From Streptomyces sp. CB01249 (GTDB lineage Bacteria > Actinomycetota > Actinomycetes > Streptomycetales > Streptomycetaceae), in assembly GCF_001905735.1 (NCBI RefSeq), contig NZ_LISW01000001.1, positions 1,734,411-1,798,410 on the forward strand: a stretch of 64,000 nucleotides of DNA, written 5' to 3'. Positions 8,438-16,663 of the stretch are shown one piece after another. Within the stretch, counting starts at the first letter, position 1; every line of letters begins with the position of its first letter. The translations under genes and the position numbers were made by a program. The notes under the pieces are model-generated. The model saw only the letters and a list, made by a program, of their open reading frames with translations. It did no database searches and was not told the origin of the DNA.

Positions 8438-9937
8438 GTGCCGACCACGGCCGGGCGCGTCCCACGGGGGAGAGGGAATCCCATCACCGCATCGCAAGCG
8501 ACCGCAGGCAGCCGGCGGAACAGCGCCCTGCTGCTCACGGTGACCTGTCTGGGCCAGTTCATGGTCCTGCTCGACAACACGATCGTGGGGGCGGCGCTGC
8601 CCGACATGCAGCACCGCCTGCACCTGGAACTCACCGGCCTGCAATGGATCGTTGACGCGTACGTCCTGCTGGTCGCCATGCTGCTGCTGTCCGGCGGAAT
8701 CTTCGCCGACCGCTTCGGCCGCAAACGCGTGTACCTGACCGGCGTCGCCGTGTTCACCGTCGCCTCGGTGGTGTGCAGCCTCGCGCCCTCGCTCGGCTGG
8801 CTGATCGCGGGCCGGGTGCTGCAGGGCATCGGCGGGGCGGCGCTCAGCCCCGCCTCGCTCGCGCTGCTCGCCGCGGCGTATCCCGTGCCACAGGAACGCG
8901 TCAAGGCGATCGGGCTGTGGGCCGGACTGAGCGGCGTCGGTCTGGCCGCGGGCCCCGTGGCGGGCGGTGTGCTCACCGACGCCTTCGGCTGGCCCGCCAT
9001 CTTCCTGGTCAACGTGCCGATCGGCGCGGTCCTTCTCCTGCTCGGCCTGCGCCATCTCGACGAGACCCGCAATCCGGATGCGCCCGCGCTCGACGTCCCC
9101 GGGACGGCCCTGTCCGTCCTGGGTGTGGGGGCGCTGGCCTACGGGCTGATCGAGGGCGGGACGCGAGGCTGGTCGTCGCCGCCGATCCTCGGCAGCTTCA
9201 CCGCCGCGGTGCTCCTCCTCGCCGCCTTCGTGGCCGTCGAAGCGCGCCGCCGCGCACCGATGCTGCCGCTGCGGCTGTTCCGGGAGCGCCTGTTCACCGT
9301 CTCCAACACCGCCATGGTCGTGGTCGGTTTCGCGCTCATGGGCTCGACGTTCTTCTTCTCCCAGTTCTTCGTGTACGTCCAGGGCAGCTCGGTCCTGCGC
9401 GCCGGGCTGCAGACCCTTCCCGCCACCCTCGCCATGGTGATCGTCAGCCCGTACGCGGGCCGCCTCGCCGCCCGGCACGGCTTCCGCGTCGTGGTCACCG
9501 CCGGCCTGGCCCTGGCCGGCCTCGGACTGCTGGCGCTCGGCACGGTCCACGCCGACACGGCTTACGGGAACGTGTGGTGGCGCCTGGCGGTCGTGGGCAT
9601 CGGCTTCGCCCTGACGATGTCCCCGCTGACCGGCGCCGCCATCCAGGCCGTCAGCCCGCAGGAGGGCGGCCTGGCCTCGGGCATCAGCAGCACCACCCGG
9701 CAGATCGGCGCGGTGCTCGGCGTGGCAGTCCTCGGAGCCGTGGTCCGCGCCCGGCAGTCCGGCGGGGCGTCCTTCGAGACCGGCCTCGACAGCGCCTTCC
9801 TGACGGCGGGTGCCATCACCCTGGCCACCGCCGTGTTCACGGGCCTGTGGCTGACGAAGTCCAGGCCCGCGGAAGGCGCGGCCGCGCCGGTACGGTCTAC
9901 CGATACGCCGAAGACCACCACAGCGGACAGCCGTTGA
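8438..9937 (+). CDS. MFS multidrug exporter, DHA2 (EmrB/QacA) family
   Basis: 499 residues with about 14 hydrophobic segments, the hallmark of proton-driven DHA2 exporters. The DHA2 signature LDNTIVGAALPDM follows TM1, ADRFGRKRVY is motif A in the TM2-3 loop, and the glycine-rich GVGLAAGPVAGGVL is motif C. GTG 8438 is the first start in frame but has no good SD. A strong purine run (GGGGGAGAGGGAA, 8466-8478) lies instead just before an in-frame ATC at 8483, so the true N-terminus may be about 15 residues shorter. The streptogramin lyase gene follows after 53 bases. Regulated by the divergent TetR gene. Confidence 0.9.
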   Translation: MPTTAGRVPRGRGNPITASQATAGSRRNSALLLTVTCLGQFMVLLDNTIVGAALPDMQHRLHLELTGLQWIVDAYVLLVAMLLLSGGIFADRFGRKRVYLTGVAVFTVASVVCSLAPSLGWLIAGRVLQGIGGAALSPASLALLAAAYPVPQERVKAIGLWAGLSGVGLAAGPVAGGVLTDAFGWPAIFLVNVPIGAVLLLLGLRHLDETRNPDAPALDVPGTALSVLGVGALAYGLIEGGTRGWSSPPILGSFTAAVLLLAAFVAVEARRRAPMLPLRLFRERLFTVSNTAMVVVGFALMGSTFFFSQFFVYVQGSSVLRAGLQTLPATLAMVIVSPYAGRLAARHGFRVVVTAGLALAGLGLLALGTVHADTAYGNVWWRLAVVGIGFALTMSPLTGAAIQAVSPQEGGLASGISSTTRQIGAVLGVAVLGAVVRARQSGGASFETGLDSAFLTAGAITLATAVFTGLWLTKSRPAEGAAAPVRSTDTPKTTTADSR

Positions 9938-9990
9938 GGGGCCGCGAACACGTCCCGGCCCCGCCACCGAGTACGAACGGAGGAAGCCCT

Positions 9991-10884
9991 GTGCACGACG
10001 CGACCCCGGTATCGATCGAGGAGCACACGGTGTCCGACCCCGAGGCCGGGCCGTACACCCTCGCCACGGGCCCGGACGGCGCCCTGTGGTTCACCCTCGT
10101 CCACAGCGGCCGGATCGGCCGTCTCGTCCCCGGCGAGCGGCCGACGGAATACCGCCTCGACCCCGACAGCGGGCCGACCGTCATCGCACCCGGCCCGGAC
10201 GGCGCGCTGTGGTTCACCGAGTACCGGGCGGACCGGATCGGGCGGATCACCACCGACGGCGCGATCACCGAGTTCGGCGTACCGGGCTCCGGCTCCGGGC
10301 CGTTCGGCATCGCGGCGGGCCCGGACGGAGCGCTCTGGTTCACCGAGACCGCCGCCGACCGCATCGGCCGCCTCACCGTCGACGGCGACGTCACCCCGTA
10401 CCCGCTCCCCGTCAGCGGCGCGTTCCCGTCCGCGATCACCGCCGGGGGCGACGGCGCGATGTGGTTCACCCTCAATCAGGGCAACGCCATCGGGCGCATC
10501 GGCATGGACGGCGGGATCGCCCTGCACCCCCTGCCGACGGAGGCGGCGGGCCCGGTCAGTATCGCGGCGGGTCCGGACGGCGCTCTGTGGTTCACCGAGA
10601 TCGCCGCCGGCCGGATCGGCCGGATCACCCCCGAGGGGCGGATCACCGAGTTCCCGCTGCCCGACCGCGCCGCCCGGCCGCACGCCGTCACCGTCGACGG
10701 GGAGGGCGCAGTGTGGTTCACCGAGTGGGGCGCCAACCGTGTCGCCACGATCACTCCGGACGGCTCCGTCACCGGTTACGACCTGCCCACCCCGGACTCG
10801 GAACCGCACGGCATCACCGTCGGCCCCGACGGCGCCCTGTGGACCGCGCTGGAGACGGGTTCACTCGCCCGCATCGCGCCGTAG
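9991..10884 (+). CDS. vgb: Virginiamycin B lyase (streptogramin B lyase)
   Basis: 297 residues, the usual length for Vgb. The chain is a seven-bladed propeller built from the repeat GPDGALWFTE (at about 28, 68, 110, 152, 194, 236 and 279). Vgb linearises type B streptogramins by breaking the ester bond by elimination rather than hydrolysis. Residues matching the known active site are present: Tyr22, His231 (ARPHAVT), His273 (EPHGIT) and Glu288. SD GGAGG lies 7 bases before GTG 9991. With the TetR-controlled exporter immediately upstream it forms an efflux plus inactivation unit. Many Vgb-like propellers in soil bacteria have not been tested, so the exact substrate is uncertain. Confidence 0.88.
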   Translation: MHDATPVSIEEHTVSDPEAGPYTLATGPDGALWFTLVHSGRIGRLVPGERPTEYRLDPDSGPTVIAPGPDGALWFTEYRADRIGRITTDGAITEFGVPGSGSGPFGIAAGPDGALWFTETAADRIGRLTVDGDVTPYPLPVSGAFPSAITAGGDGAMWFTLNQGNAIGRIGMDGGIALHPLPTEAAGPVSIAAGPDGALWFTEIAAGRIGRITPEGRITEFPLPDRAARPHAVTVDGEGAVWFTEWGANRVATITPDGSVTGYDLPTPDSEPHGITVGPDGALWTALETGSLARIAP

Positions 10885-10911
10885 GCCGCCGGCGGGCGCC
10901 CCGGCTCCGCG

Positions 10912-12114
10912 TCAGGCGACCGGCCCCAGGCGCATCGCGCCGGGCCCGCGACCGGGGGTGTTGGTGCAGCGGTGGTCGCCCGCGGGCTGCTGGAGCTGCA
11001 GGGTCAGGCAGGTGCCGAGAGCCTGCTGCCCGTAGCTGTTGGGGTGGAGGGACTCCTGCTGCTGGCCCTGGCCGGCGCCGCTGGTCACGAAGCGGATCCA
11101 CTCGCTCGTGGCGCCGCTCGGCGGGTGGGCCAGGTCGGCCTGCCGGGTGGTGGTGGAGCACACTTCGCGCCCCTCGAAGGAGCGCGACAGGTCGAGGAAC
11201 TCGGCGCCGGCTTCGCGGGCCGCCCCCGCCAGGGTGGTGCTGATACGGGGCACGAGGTCGTCGTGCGCCCAGGTGAGGTCTTTGTCGAAGAACGGGCAGC
11301 CCCCGGAGGTGAGGCGGTCGTACTTCTCGCCGGGGTAGCGCAGGCGGGCGGCGTCGGGCAGCGGGGACGGGTAGGACTGCAGGACGAGACGGTAGGAGCC
11401 GGCCGGGTGTCCGGCGCGGGCGAGGGCGGTCTTCACATCGGCCAGTGTGTTGACCGCCGCCTGCCGGACGTCCGGCAGGCGCTCGGCGACCTGCTGGGAC
11501 GCCGTCGGCGTACAGGGAGAGCCGCCGAAGGGCTTGACGAAGTTGCTCGCGCAGGCGGTGATGATGTCGGAGAAGCCGAGGTCGTTGCCGCCGATCGACA
11601 CCACCACCGCGCGCACCGGGTGCCCGTTCACCGCCTTTTGGAGCTGCCCCGCCTGGGACGGTTCGCCCTTGAACGGTTTGCCGCCGTGTTCCGGCAGCAG
11701 CACCGCCGTGGAAGTCGCTCCGGAGCAGGCGAGGTTGAGGCGGTGCACGTCCAGCGTGAGCGACTGGACCTCGGCCACGTCGGAGCGGTTGCAGCCGCTG
11801 TCGTAGGAGGGGCCGTAGACCCGGTGCGGGTCACTGGCTCCGGCATCCGGGTCCCAGGCCCGGTCGGTGCGCGCATAGCCGCTGCCGGACTCGTTGCTGT
11901 TGCCGGACCAGCGACCGGCCTCGCCGGAGATGAAGCTGTCGCCCAGGGACACCACCCAGGACGTAGCGGCGGCGCGGGTGCTTGGGGACGGGGATGCGGA
12001 CACCGTGCCCGCTGCCGCCAGGACACATGCCGAAGCGGCTGCGAGCGCGAGCGTCCTGGAACGTCGTGAAGAGGAGGAAGTCATGCCCGTGGTGTCGGCA
12101 GCGGCGCGGCGCAT
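10912..12114 (-). CDS. Secreted SGNH/GDSL esterase or lipase
   Basis: About 400 residues. An N-terminal export signal (SRTLALAAASACVLAAAGTVSA) is followed by the SGNH blocks: GDSFISGEAG (block I, catalytic Ser), a central Gly after SGAT, GGNDLGFSD (block III) and SLHPNSYGQ (block V, catalytic Asp/His region). Several Cys suggest disulphides outside the cell. The ATG at 12114 gives a long N-region; ATG 12084 (MTSSSSRRSRT) gives a more usual signal peptide and may be the true start. Neither has a strong SD. It is convergent with vgb and has no evident operon partner. Confidence 0.85.
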   Translation of the reverse strand: MRRAAADTTGMTSSSSRRSRTLALAAASACVLAAAGTVSASPSPSTRAAATSWVVSLGDSFISGEAGRWSGNSNESGSGYARTDRAWDPDAGASDPHRVYGPSYDSGCNRSDVAEVQSLTLDVHRLNLACSGATSTAVLLPEHGGKPFKGEPSQAGQLQKAVNGHPVRAVVVSIGGNDLGFSDIITACASNFVKPFGGSPCTPTASQQVAERLPDVRQAAVNTLADVKTALARAGHPAGSYRLVLQSYPSPLPDAARLRYPGEKYDRLTSGGCPFFDKDLTWAHDDLVPRISTTLAGAAREAGAEFLDLSRSFEGREVCSTTTRQADLAHPPSGATSEWIRFVTSGAGQGQQQESLHPNSYGQQALGTCLTLQLQQPAGDHRCTNTPGRGPGAMRLGPVA

Positions 12115-12234
12115 GATGAAGGCCGCGCCCCGTTTACAGCCGATTGGATCAGTGCAAGATCGTTTCGCCCCGACTTCCGGCTCCCGTACGGGTCACTCCG
12201 TCCCGCCGTGCCGCAGACGTGCCGCCCGCCCGGC

Positions 12235-12447
12235 TCACAGCTCGCCGTGTTCGTCGGCCGTGACCCGCCGCACCTCGACCGGCTGCTGCGTGGGCACACC
12301 GCCGGGGCCCGGAACGGCGGAGATACGGGCGGCGGATCTCCAACGCCCGCTCCTCCGACGCGACCTCGAAGACGTTACTGGACCAACTCCCCGCTCTCGG
12401 GCAACAGTGCGTAGTGGTCGAAGTGGGCCGCGATGTCACCCGGTCGC
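12235..12447 (-). pseudogene. Frameshifted remnant of an unidentified gene
   Basis: The 351-bp gap 12115-12465 has no intact gene. Read leftwards, coding-like protein appears in pieces: GDIAAHFDHYALLPESGELVQ ends at a stop, then in another frame NVFEVASEERALEIRR, then in a third frame ISAVPGPGGVPTQQPVEV and RRVTADEHGEL followed by TGA at 12235-12237. Joined, these read as one smooth C-terminal portion of a small acidic protein, implying two frameshifts. I do not recognise the family and see no intact start. It sits directly downstream of the gene at 12466 and may once have been part of that operon. Confidence 0.45.
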
Positions 12448-12465
12448 CATCACGTACTCCCGTTG

Positions 12466-13011
12466 TCAGTTGTCCGTGGGTTCGGGAAAGGAGAAGTAGA
12501 GCGCGTCGGCGTAGAACGACGCGAAGTGCCGCTGCCAGTCAGCCCGTACGGAAGCGAGCCAGGCGTCGTTGCGGCCGGCGATCGCCGCCTCGGCGAGGGC
12601 GACGGCCTCGGGGACGTCCTCGGACGCCAGACGCCGTACGCTCTCCGCCGGATCGTCGTCGGTCATCGAGACGATCTCGCCCGTTTCGAGCAGGAAGAAC
12701 TTCGCCTCCTGCTTCTCCAGATGGGCCGTGGTCCTGGCCACGCACTCCGCGAACTCGGCATCGTCCTCCAGGCCGTGGCCGACCGCGCGCAGGAGGTCGC
12801 GGAGCAGCGCCGCCCCGTCGGCGTAATCCGCCGCGATGCAGATCGGGTGGTTCCAGATCATGGACGGGACCACCGTCGTCCCGTGCCCCGCCAGGAGCTT
12901 GTGCGCGAGCGGGATGTCCCAGTTGTGCTCGGATATGCAGCGGATGCGCTGCGGGATGTCCGCGTCGCTCGGAACCGAGTCGGCGGAGTAGAGATACGAA
13001 CGATTCGCCAT
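12466..13011 (-). CDS. Conserved hypothetical protein
   Basis: 181 residues, acidic and soluble. The start MANRSYLYSADSVPSD is at ATG 13011. The chain contains CISEHNWDIPLAHKLL and several helical segments, and ends YADALYFSFPEPTDN. I believe such proteins recur in Streptomyces as an uncharacterised family but can give no function. It is divergent from the macro-domain gene at 13093 (81 bases apart), so they may share a control region. The frameshifted remnant lies just downstream. Confidence 0.7.
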   Translation of the reverse strand: MANRSYLYSADSVPSDADIPQRIRCISEHNWDIPLAHKLLAGHGTTVVPSMIWNHPICIAADYADGAALLRDLLRAVGHGLEDDAEFAECVARTTAHLEKQEAKFFLLETGEIVSMTDDDPAESVRRLASEDVPEAVALAEAAIAGRNDAWLASVRADWQRHFASFYADALYFSFPEPTDN

Positions 13012-13092
13012 AGTGGGGAAGCTAGCACCGGGGACTGACAACGCCGCCGGACAACTCCCGCGCAGCCGGGAGAGCCAGGGCATGATGACCGC

Positions 13093-13632
13093 ATGAGCAC
13101 GCCTTCCGACGTCACCGTCACCCTCGTACGGGGCGACATCACCCGCCAGTCCGTCGACGCCGTCGTCAACGCCGCGAACTCCTCGCTGCTCGGCGGCGGG
13201 GGAGTGGACGGAGCGATCCACCGCCGGGGCGGTCCCGCGATCCTCGCCGCCTGCCGGGAACTGCGCGCCTCGCGGTACGGCAAGGGGCTGCGCACGGGCC
13301 AGGCCGTCGCCACCACCGCCGGAAAGCTCGACGCCCGCTGGGTCGTGCACACGGTCGGCCCGGTGTGGAGCCGGACCGAGGACCGCTCGGCCCTGCTGGA
13401 GTCGTGCTACCGCGAATCCCTCCGCGTCGCCGCGGAACTCGGGGCCCGTACCGTCGCCTTCCCCGCGATCTCCACCGGTGTCTACGGCTGGCCCATGGAC
13501 GACGGGGCCCGCATCGCCGTCCGCACCGTGCTGGCGGAGGCCGCGGCACCCGTCGAGGAGGTGCGGTTCGTGCTCTTCGACGCGGACGCGTACGGGGAGT
13601 TCGAGGAGGCCCTGGCGGCGGCGCGGCCCTGA
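13093..13632 (+). CDS. Macro-domain protein, O-acetyl-ADP-ribose deacetylase type
   Basis: 179 residues forming a single macro domain of the MacroD/YmdB type. It has VTLVRGDITRQSVDAVVNAA with the ADP-ribose-binding Asp and Asn, the catalytic-loop stretch NSSLLGGGGVDGAIHRRGG, and PAISTGVYGWP, which cradles the diphosphate. Enzymes of this type remove the acetyl group from O-acetyl-ADP-ribose and can take ADP-ribose off acidic side chains. Length and motifs are complete. The start ATG 13093 lacks a strong SD. The next gene begins 124 bases on. Confidence 0.9.
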   Translation: MSTPSDVTVTLVRGDITRQSVDAVVNAANSSLLGGGGVDGAIHRRGGPAILAACRELRASRYGKGLRTGQAVATTAGKLDARWVVHTVGPVWSRTEDRSALLESCYRESLRVAAELGARTVAFPAISTGVYGWPMDDGARIAVRTVLAEAAAPVEEVRFVLFDADAYGEFEEALAAARP

Positions 13633-13756
13633 GGAAGGGCCGGATCCGCGCCGGTGCCGGACGTATGGAGCAGTCGTGAAGGCCCTGTGGAACCGATGTC
13701 GGTGGGGCCGCTTATGCTGCTCCGAACGATCAAGCGGGACCAGGGGAGGGCGCGGC

Positions 13757-14740
13757 ATGTTCGGCAAGCTGTTCGGCAGGGCTGAGGAGAGACCGGCGGC
13801 CGGCCCGCACGCGCTTCCCGCCCCGCGCAAGCAGAACGGGATGTACACCCTGCGGGCCTTGGGGGACACCCGGGTCCTCGCCCTGGTGGAGGCCGCCCGG
13901 GTGGGGGACTGGGAGGCGGTCAAGGCGGCACTGGCGCCCTTCGACCTCGGCCGCGACCACCAGATCCTCAACGAACTCGAAGAGCTCGACGGTGTGCAGG
14001 ACTGGATCGGCCGGGCGGCCGACGAGGACAAGGAGCACCGGGCGACCGCGCTGCTCATCGCGGGGGCACGCCACATCCAGTGGGGCTGGGAGGCGCGCAC
14101 CGCCGCCCGGGCGTCCCAGGTGACCGAGGGGCAGTGGCGGGTCTTCCACGAACGGCTCCGCATCGGTGAGGAGCAGCTGCTCGAAGCGGCCGAGCTGCGG
14201 CCCGAGTGGGTCACACCGTGGCGCAGGCTTCTCACCTCGGGCCGCGGCATGTCCCTCGGCGCCGACATCACGGAGGCCCGGCTCGACGCGGCCCTGCGCC
14301 GCGCTCCGCTGGACCTGGAGACCCACATCGACTGGATCTCCCAGTTGCAGCCCCGCTGGGGCGGTGAGCCGGGCCAGGCCCTGCGGTTCGCCCGCGACGC
14401 GTACGCCGACGCGCCGGAAGGCGACCGGATCGGCTGCGTGATACCCATGGCGCACATTGAGGACTGGGTGGAGTCGGACGAGTCGGGCTGCCTGAAGACC
14501 GACGAGATACGGACGGAGCTGCGCCGCGCGGCCGAGCGCAGCATCCTCCACCCCGCCTACGAACGGCGCCCGGGCTGGCAGGGCGACTTCAACATCTTCG
14601 CGATGGCCCTCTCGCTGGCCGGCGAACGGCAGACCGCGAAGCGGGTCTTCCATACCCTCGATGGAGCCTTCACCAGCTGGCCGTGGGCCTACTTCGGCGA
14701 ACCCGAGAAGCAGTTCGCCCGCCACCAGCGCCGCGCCTGA
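13757..14740 (+). CDS. Conserved hypothetical helical (TPR-like) protein
   Basis: 327 residues, soluble, almost wholly helical by composition. The basic N-terminus MFGKLFGRAEERP is followed by repeated helical pairs (VLALVEAARVGDWEAVKAAL; ATALLIAGARHIQWGWEA; LLEAAELRPEWVTPWRRLL) reminiscent of TPR/SEL1 solenoids. No catalytic motif is visible. ATG 13757 has an excellent SD (GGGGAGGG). It lies 73 bases upstream of the HSP90-family gene on the same strand and may belong to that operon, which also contains a much larger TPR protein. Function unknown. Confidence 0.75.
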   Translation: MFGKLFGRAEERPAAGPHALPAPRKQNGMYTLRALGDTRVLALVEAARVGDWEAVKAALAPFDLGRDHQILNELEELDGVQDWIGRAADEDKEHRATALLIAGARHIQWGWEARTAARASQVTEGQWRVFHERLRIGEEQLLEAAELRPEWVTPWRRLLTSGRGMSLGADITEARLDAALRRAPLDLETHIDWISQLQPRWGGEPGQALRFARDAYADAPEGDRIGCVIPMAHIEDWVESDESGCLKTDEIRTELRRAAERSILHPAYERRPGWQGDFNIFAMALSLAGERQTAKRVFHTLDGAFTSWPWAYFGEPEKQFARHQRRA

Positions 14741-14813
14741 CCCCGCACAGGCCCCGGGGCCCGCCGTCCGGGCCCGCACCCCCTCACCCGCTCCTCCCTC
14801 TCCGGACTGCCTG

Positions 14814-16661
14814 ATGACTTCGCCCGACACCGCCCCGCGCCAGACCGGCGACGACCGCACCTTCCAGGTGGATCTGCGCGGCCTCGTCGACCTCCTCTCC
14901 CACCACCTCTACTCCAGCCCGCGCGTCTACCTGCGCGAACTCCTGCAGAACGCCGTGGACGCGCTGACCGCCCGGCACAGCCTCGAACCCGGCGCCGCAG
15001 CCGACGCGTTCGGCATCCGTCTGTACGCGGACGGGGACGTCGTGCGCGTCGAGGACGACGGCGTCGGCCTCACCGAGACCGACGTCCACGCCTTCCTCGC
15101 CACGATCGGCCGGAGCAGCAAGCGCGCCGAACGGATCGCCGAACAGCGCGGCGACTTCATCGGCCAGTTCGGCATCGGACTCCTCTCCTGCTTCCTCGTC
15201 GCCGACGAGATCCACGTCCTCAGCCGCTCCGCCCGCACCCCGGACGCACCCGCCGTGGAGTGGCGGGGCCGCGGCGACGGCAGCTACACCGTCCGCACCC
15301 TGCCCGCCTCCGCCCGCCCTGACCCCGGCACCACCGTCACGCTCACCCCGCGCGCCGACGCGGGGGAGTGGACCCGCCCGGCCCAGGTCGCCGCCCTGGC
15401 CCGGCACTTCGGCTCCCTGCTGCGCCACCCGGTCACGGTGGACGACGGCAAGGGCGGCCCGGCCGCGCGGATCAACCCGGAGCCCGCGCCCTGGGCCCGT
15501 ACCCACCCGACCCCGGGAGCCCGCTCCCGCGCCCTGGCCGCCTACGGCAGGGAGGTCTTCGGGTTCGAACCGCTGGACACCCTCGACCTCGACCTGCCCG
15601 CCGTAGGACTCAAGGGCATCGCCTGCGTGCTGCCCGAGGCGGTGCCGACCGGCCGCCGCCACGGCCACCGCGTGCACGTCAAGGGCATGCTGCTGTCGGA
15701 GCAGGCCGAGGAGATCCTGCCGGACTGGGCGTTCTTCGTCCGCTGCGTGGTCGACGCCGAAAGCCTGCGCCCCACGGCCTCCCGGGAGTCCCTGTACGAG
15801 GACGACACCCTCGCCGCCGTTCGCGACGCCCTCGCGGAACGGCTGCGTGGCTGGATCTCCCGCATCGCCGCCAGCGACCCGGAACTGCTCGCCCGCTTCC
15901 TCGGCGCGCACCACCTGGCCGTGAAATCGCTCGCGGTGCACGACGACGAGATCCTGCGGATGCTGCTGCCCTGGATCCCGTTCGAGACCACCGACGGCTC
16001 CGCCACCCTGGACGAGTTCGCCCGCAAGCACCGCACCGTGCTCGTGACCTCCAGCGTGGAGGAGTTCCGGCAGGTCGCGGCGATCGCCTCGGCCGCCGGG
16101 CTCGGCGTCGTCAACGGCGGCTACACGTACGACAGGGAACTGGTCCACCGGCTCCCGGAGGTCCGGCCCGAGGTGAGCGTCGCCGACCTCGACCCGGCGA
16201 CGCTCACCGCCCACCTGGACCCCGTCGACCGCGAGACGGAGCTCGCCGCGGCGCCCTACCTCGCCTTGGCCCGCGACGCCCTCGCGGTCTTCGACTGCGA
16301 CGTCGCCCTGCGCACCTTCCAGCCCGCCTCCGCCCCGGCGCTCCTCATCGACAGCCGCGACGCCCGGCACGAGCGCACCCGCTCCCAGCTGGCCCGCGAG
16401 CAGCAGGGCGGGGTGTGGGGCGACATTCTCGGCGCCCTGCGCCAGGAGGTCCCGCGCGCCCAGCTGATCCTCAACCAGCTCAACCCGCTGGTCCGCACCG
16501 CCGCCGCCATCGCCGAGCCGGAGCTGGCCCGTACCAGCGCCGAAGCCCTGTACGGGCAGGCCGCGATGCTGTCCCGGCGCCCGCTCAGGCCCGCCGAGAC
16601 GAGCCTGATCAACCGCTCCTTCCTCGATCTCCTCGCCCACGCCCTCCGCAAGGACAGCTGA
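14814..16661 (+). CDS. HSP90-family ATPase (HtpG-like)
   Basis: 615 residues, close to HtpG (about 620-630). The GHKL ATP pocket is complete: Glu42 and Asn46 in RELLQNAVDAL, Asp81 in EDDGVGL, the lid RSSKRAERIAE and GQFGIGLLSC (117-126). The middle domain follows (IACVLPEAVPTGRRHGHRV; FVRCVVDAESLRPTASRE). The C-terminus ends HALRKDS and lacks the eukaryotic MEEVD tail. HSP90 proteins are dimeric, ATP-driven clamps that remodel client proteins in the cytosol. The gene ends 2 bases before a 974-residue TPR protein, so the two are translated together. Whether this is the main HtpG of the cell or a special paralogue cannot be told; the partner suggests the latter. Confidence 0.88.
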   Translation: MTSPDTAPRQTGDDRTFQVDLRGLVDLLSHHLYSSPRVYLRELLQNAVDALTARHSLEPGAAADAFGIRLYADGDVVRVEDDGVGLTETDVHAFLATIGRSSKRAERIAEQRGDFIGQFGIGLLSCFLVADEIHVLSRSARTPDAPAVEWRGRGDGSYTVRTLPASARPDPGTTVTLTPRADAGEWTRPAQVAALARHFGSLLRHPVTVDDGKGGPAARINPEPAPWARTHPTPGARSRALAAYGREVFGFEPLDTLDLDLPAVGLKGIACVLPEAVPTGRRHGHRVHVKGMLLSEQAEEILPDWAFFVRCVVDAESLRPTASRESLYEDDTLAAVRDALAERLRGWISRIAASDPELLARFLGAHHLAVKSLAVHDDEILRMLLPWIPFETTDGSATLDEFARKHRTVLVTSSVEEFRQVAAIASAAGLGVVNGGYTYDRELVHRLPEVRPEVSVADLDPATLTAHLDPVDRETELAAAPYLALARDALAVFDCDVALRTFQPASAPALLIDSRDARHERTRSQLAREQQGGVWGDILGALRQEVPRAQLILNQLNPLVRTAAAIAEPELARTSAEALYGQAAMLSRRPLRPAETSLINRSFLDLLAHALRKDS

Positions 16662-16663
16662 CG

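Noticed and set aside
8084..9967. A 627-codon open frame opposite the MFS exporter
   Set aside because: Composition is that of an antisense shadow (His/Arg/Gly/Gln runs) and it would cover the TetR operators; the exporter frame has complete DHA2 motifs.
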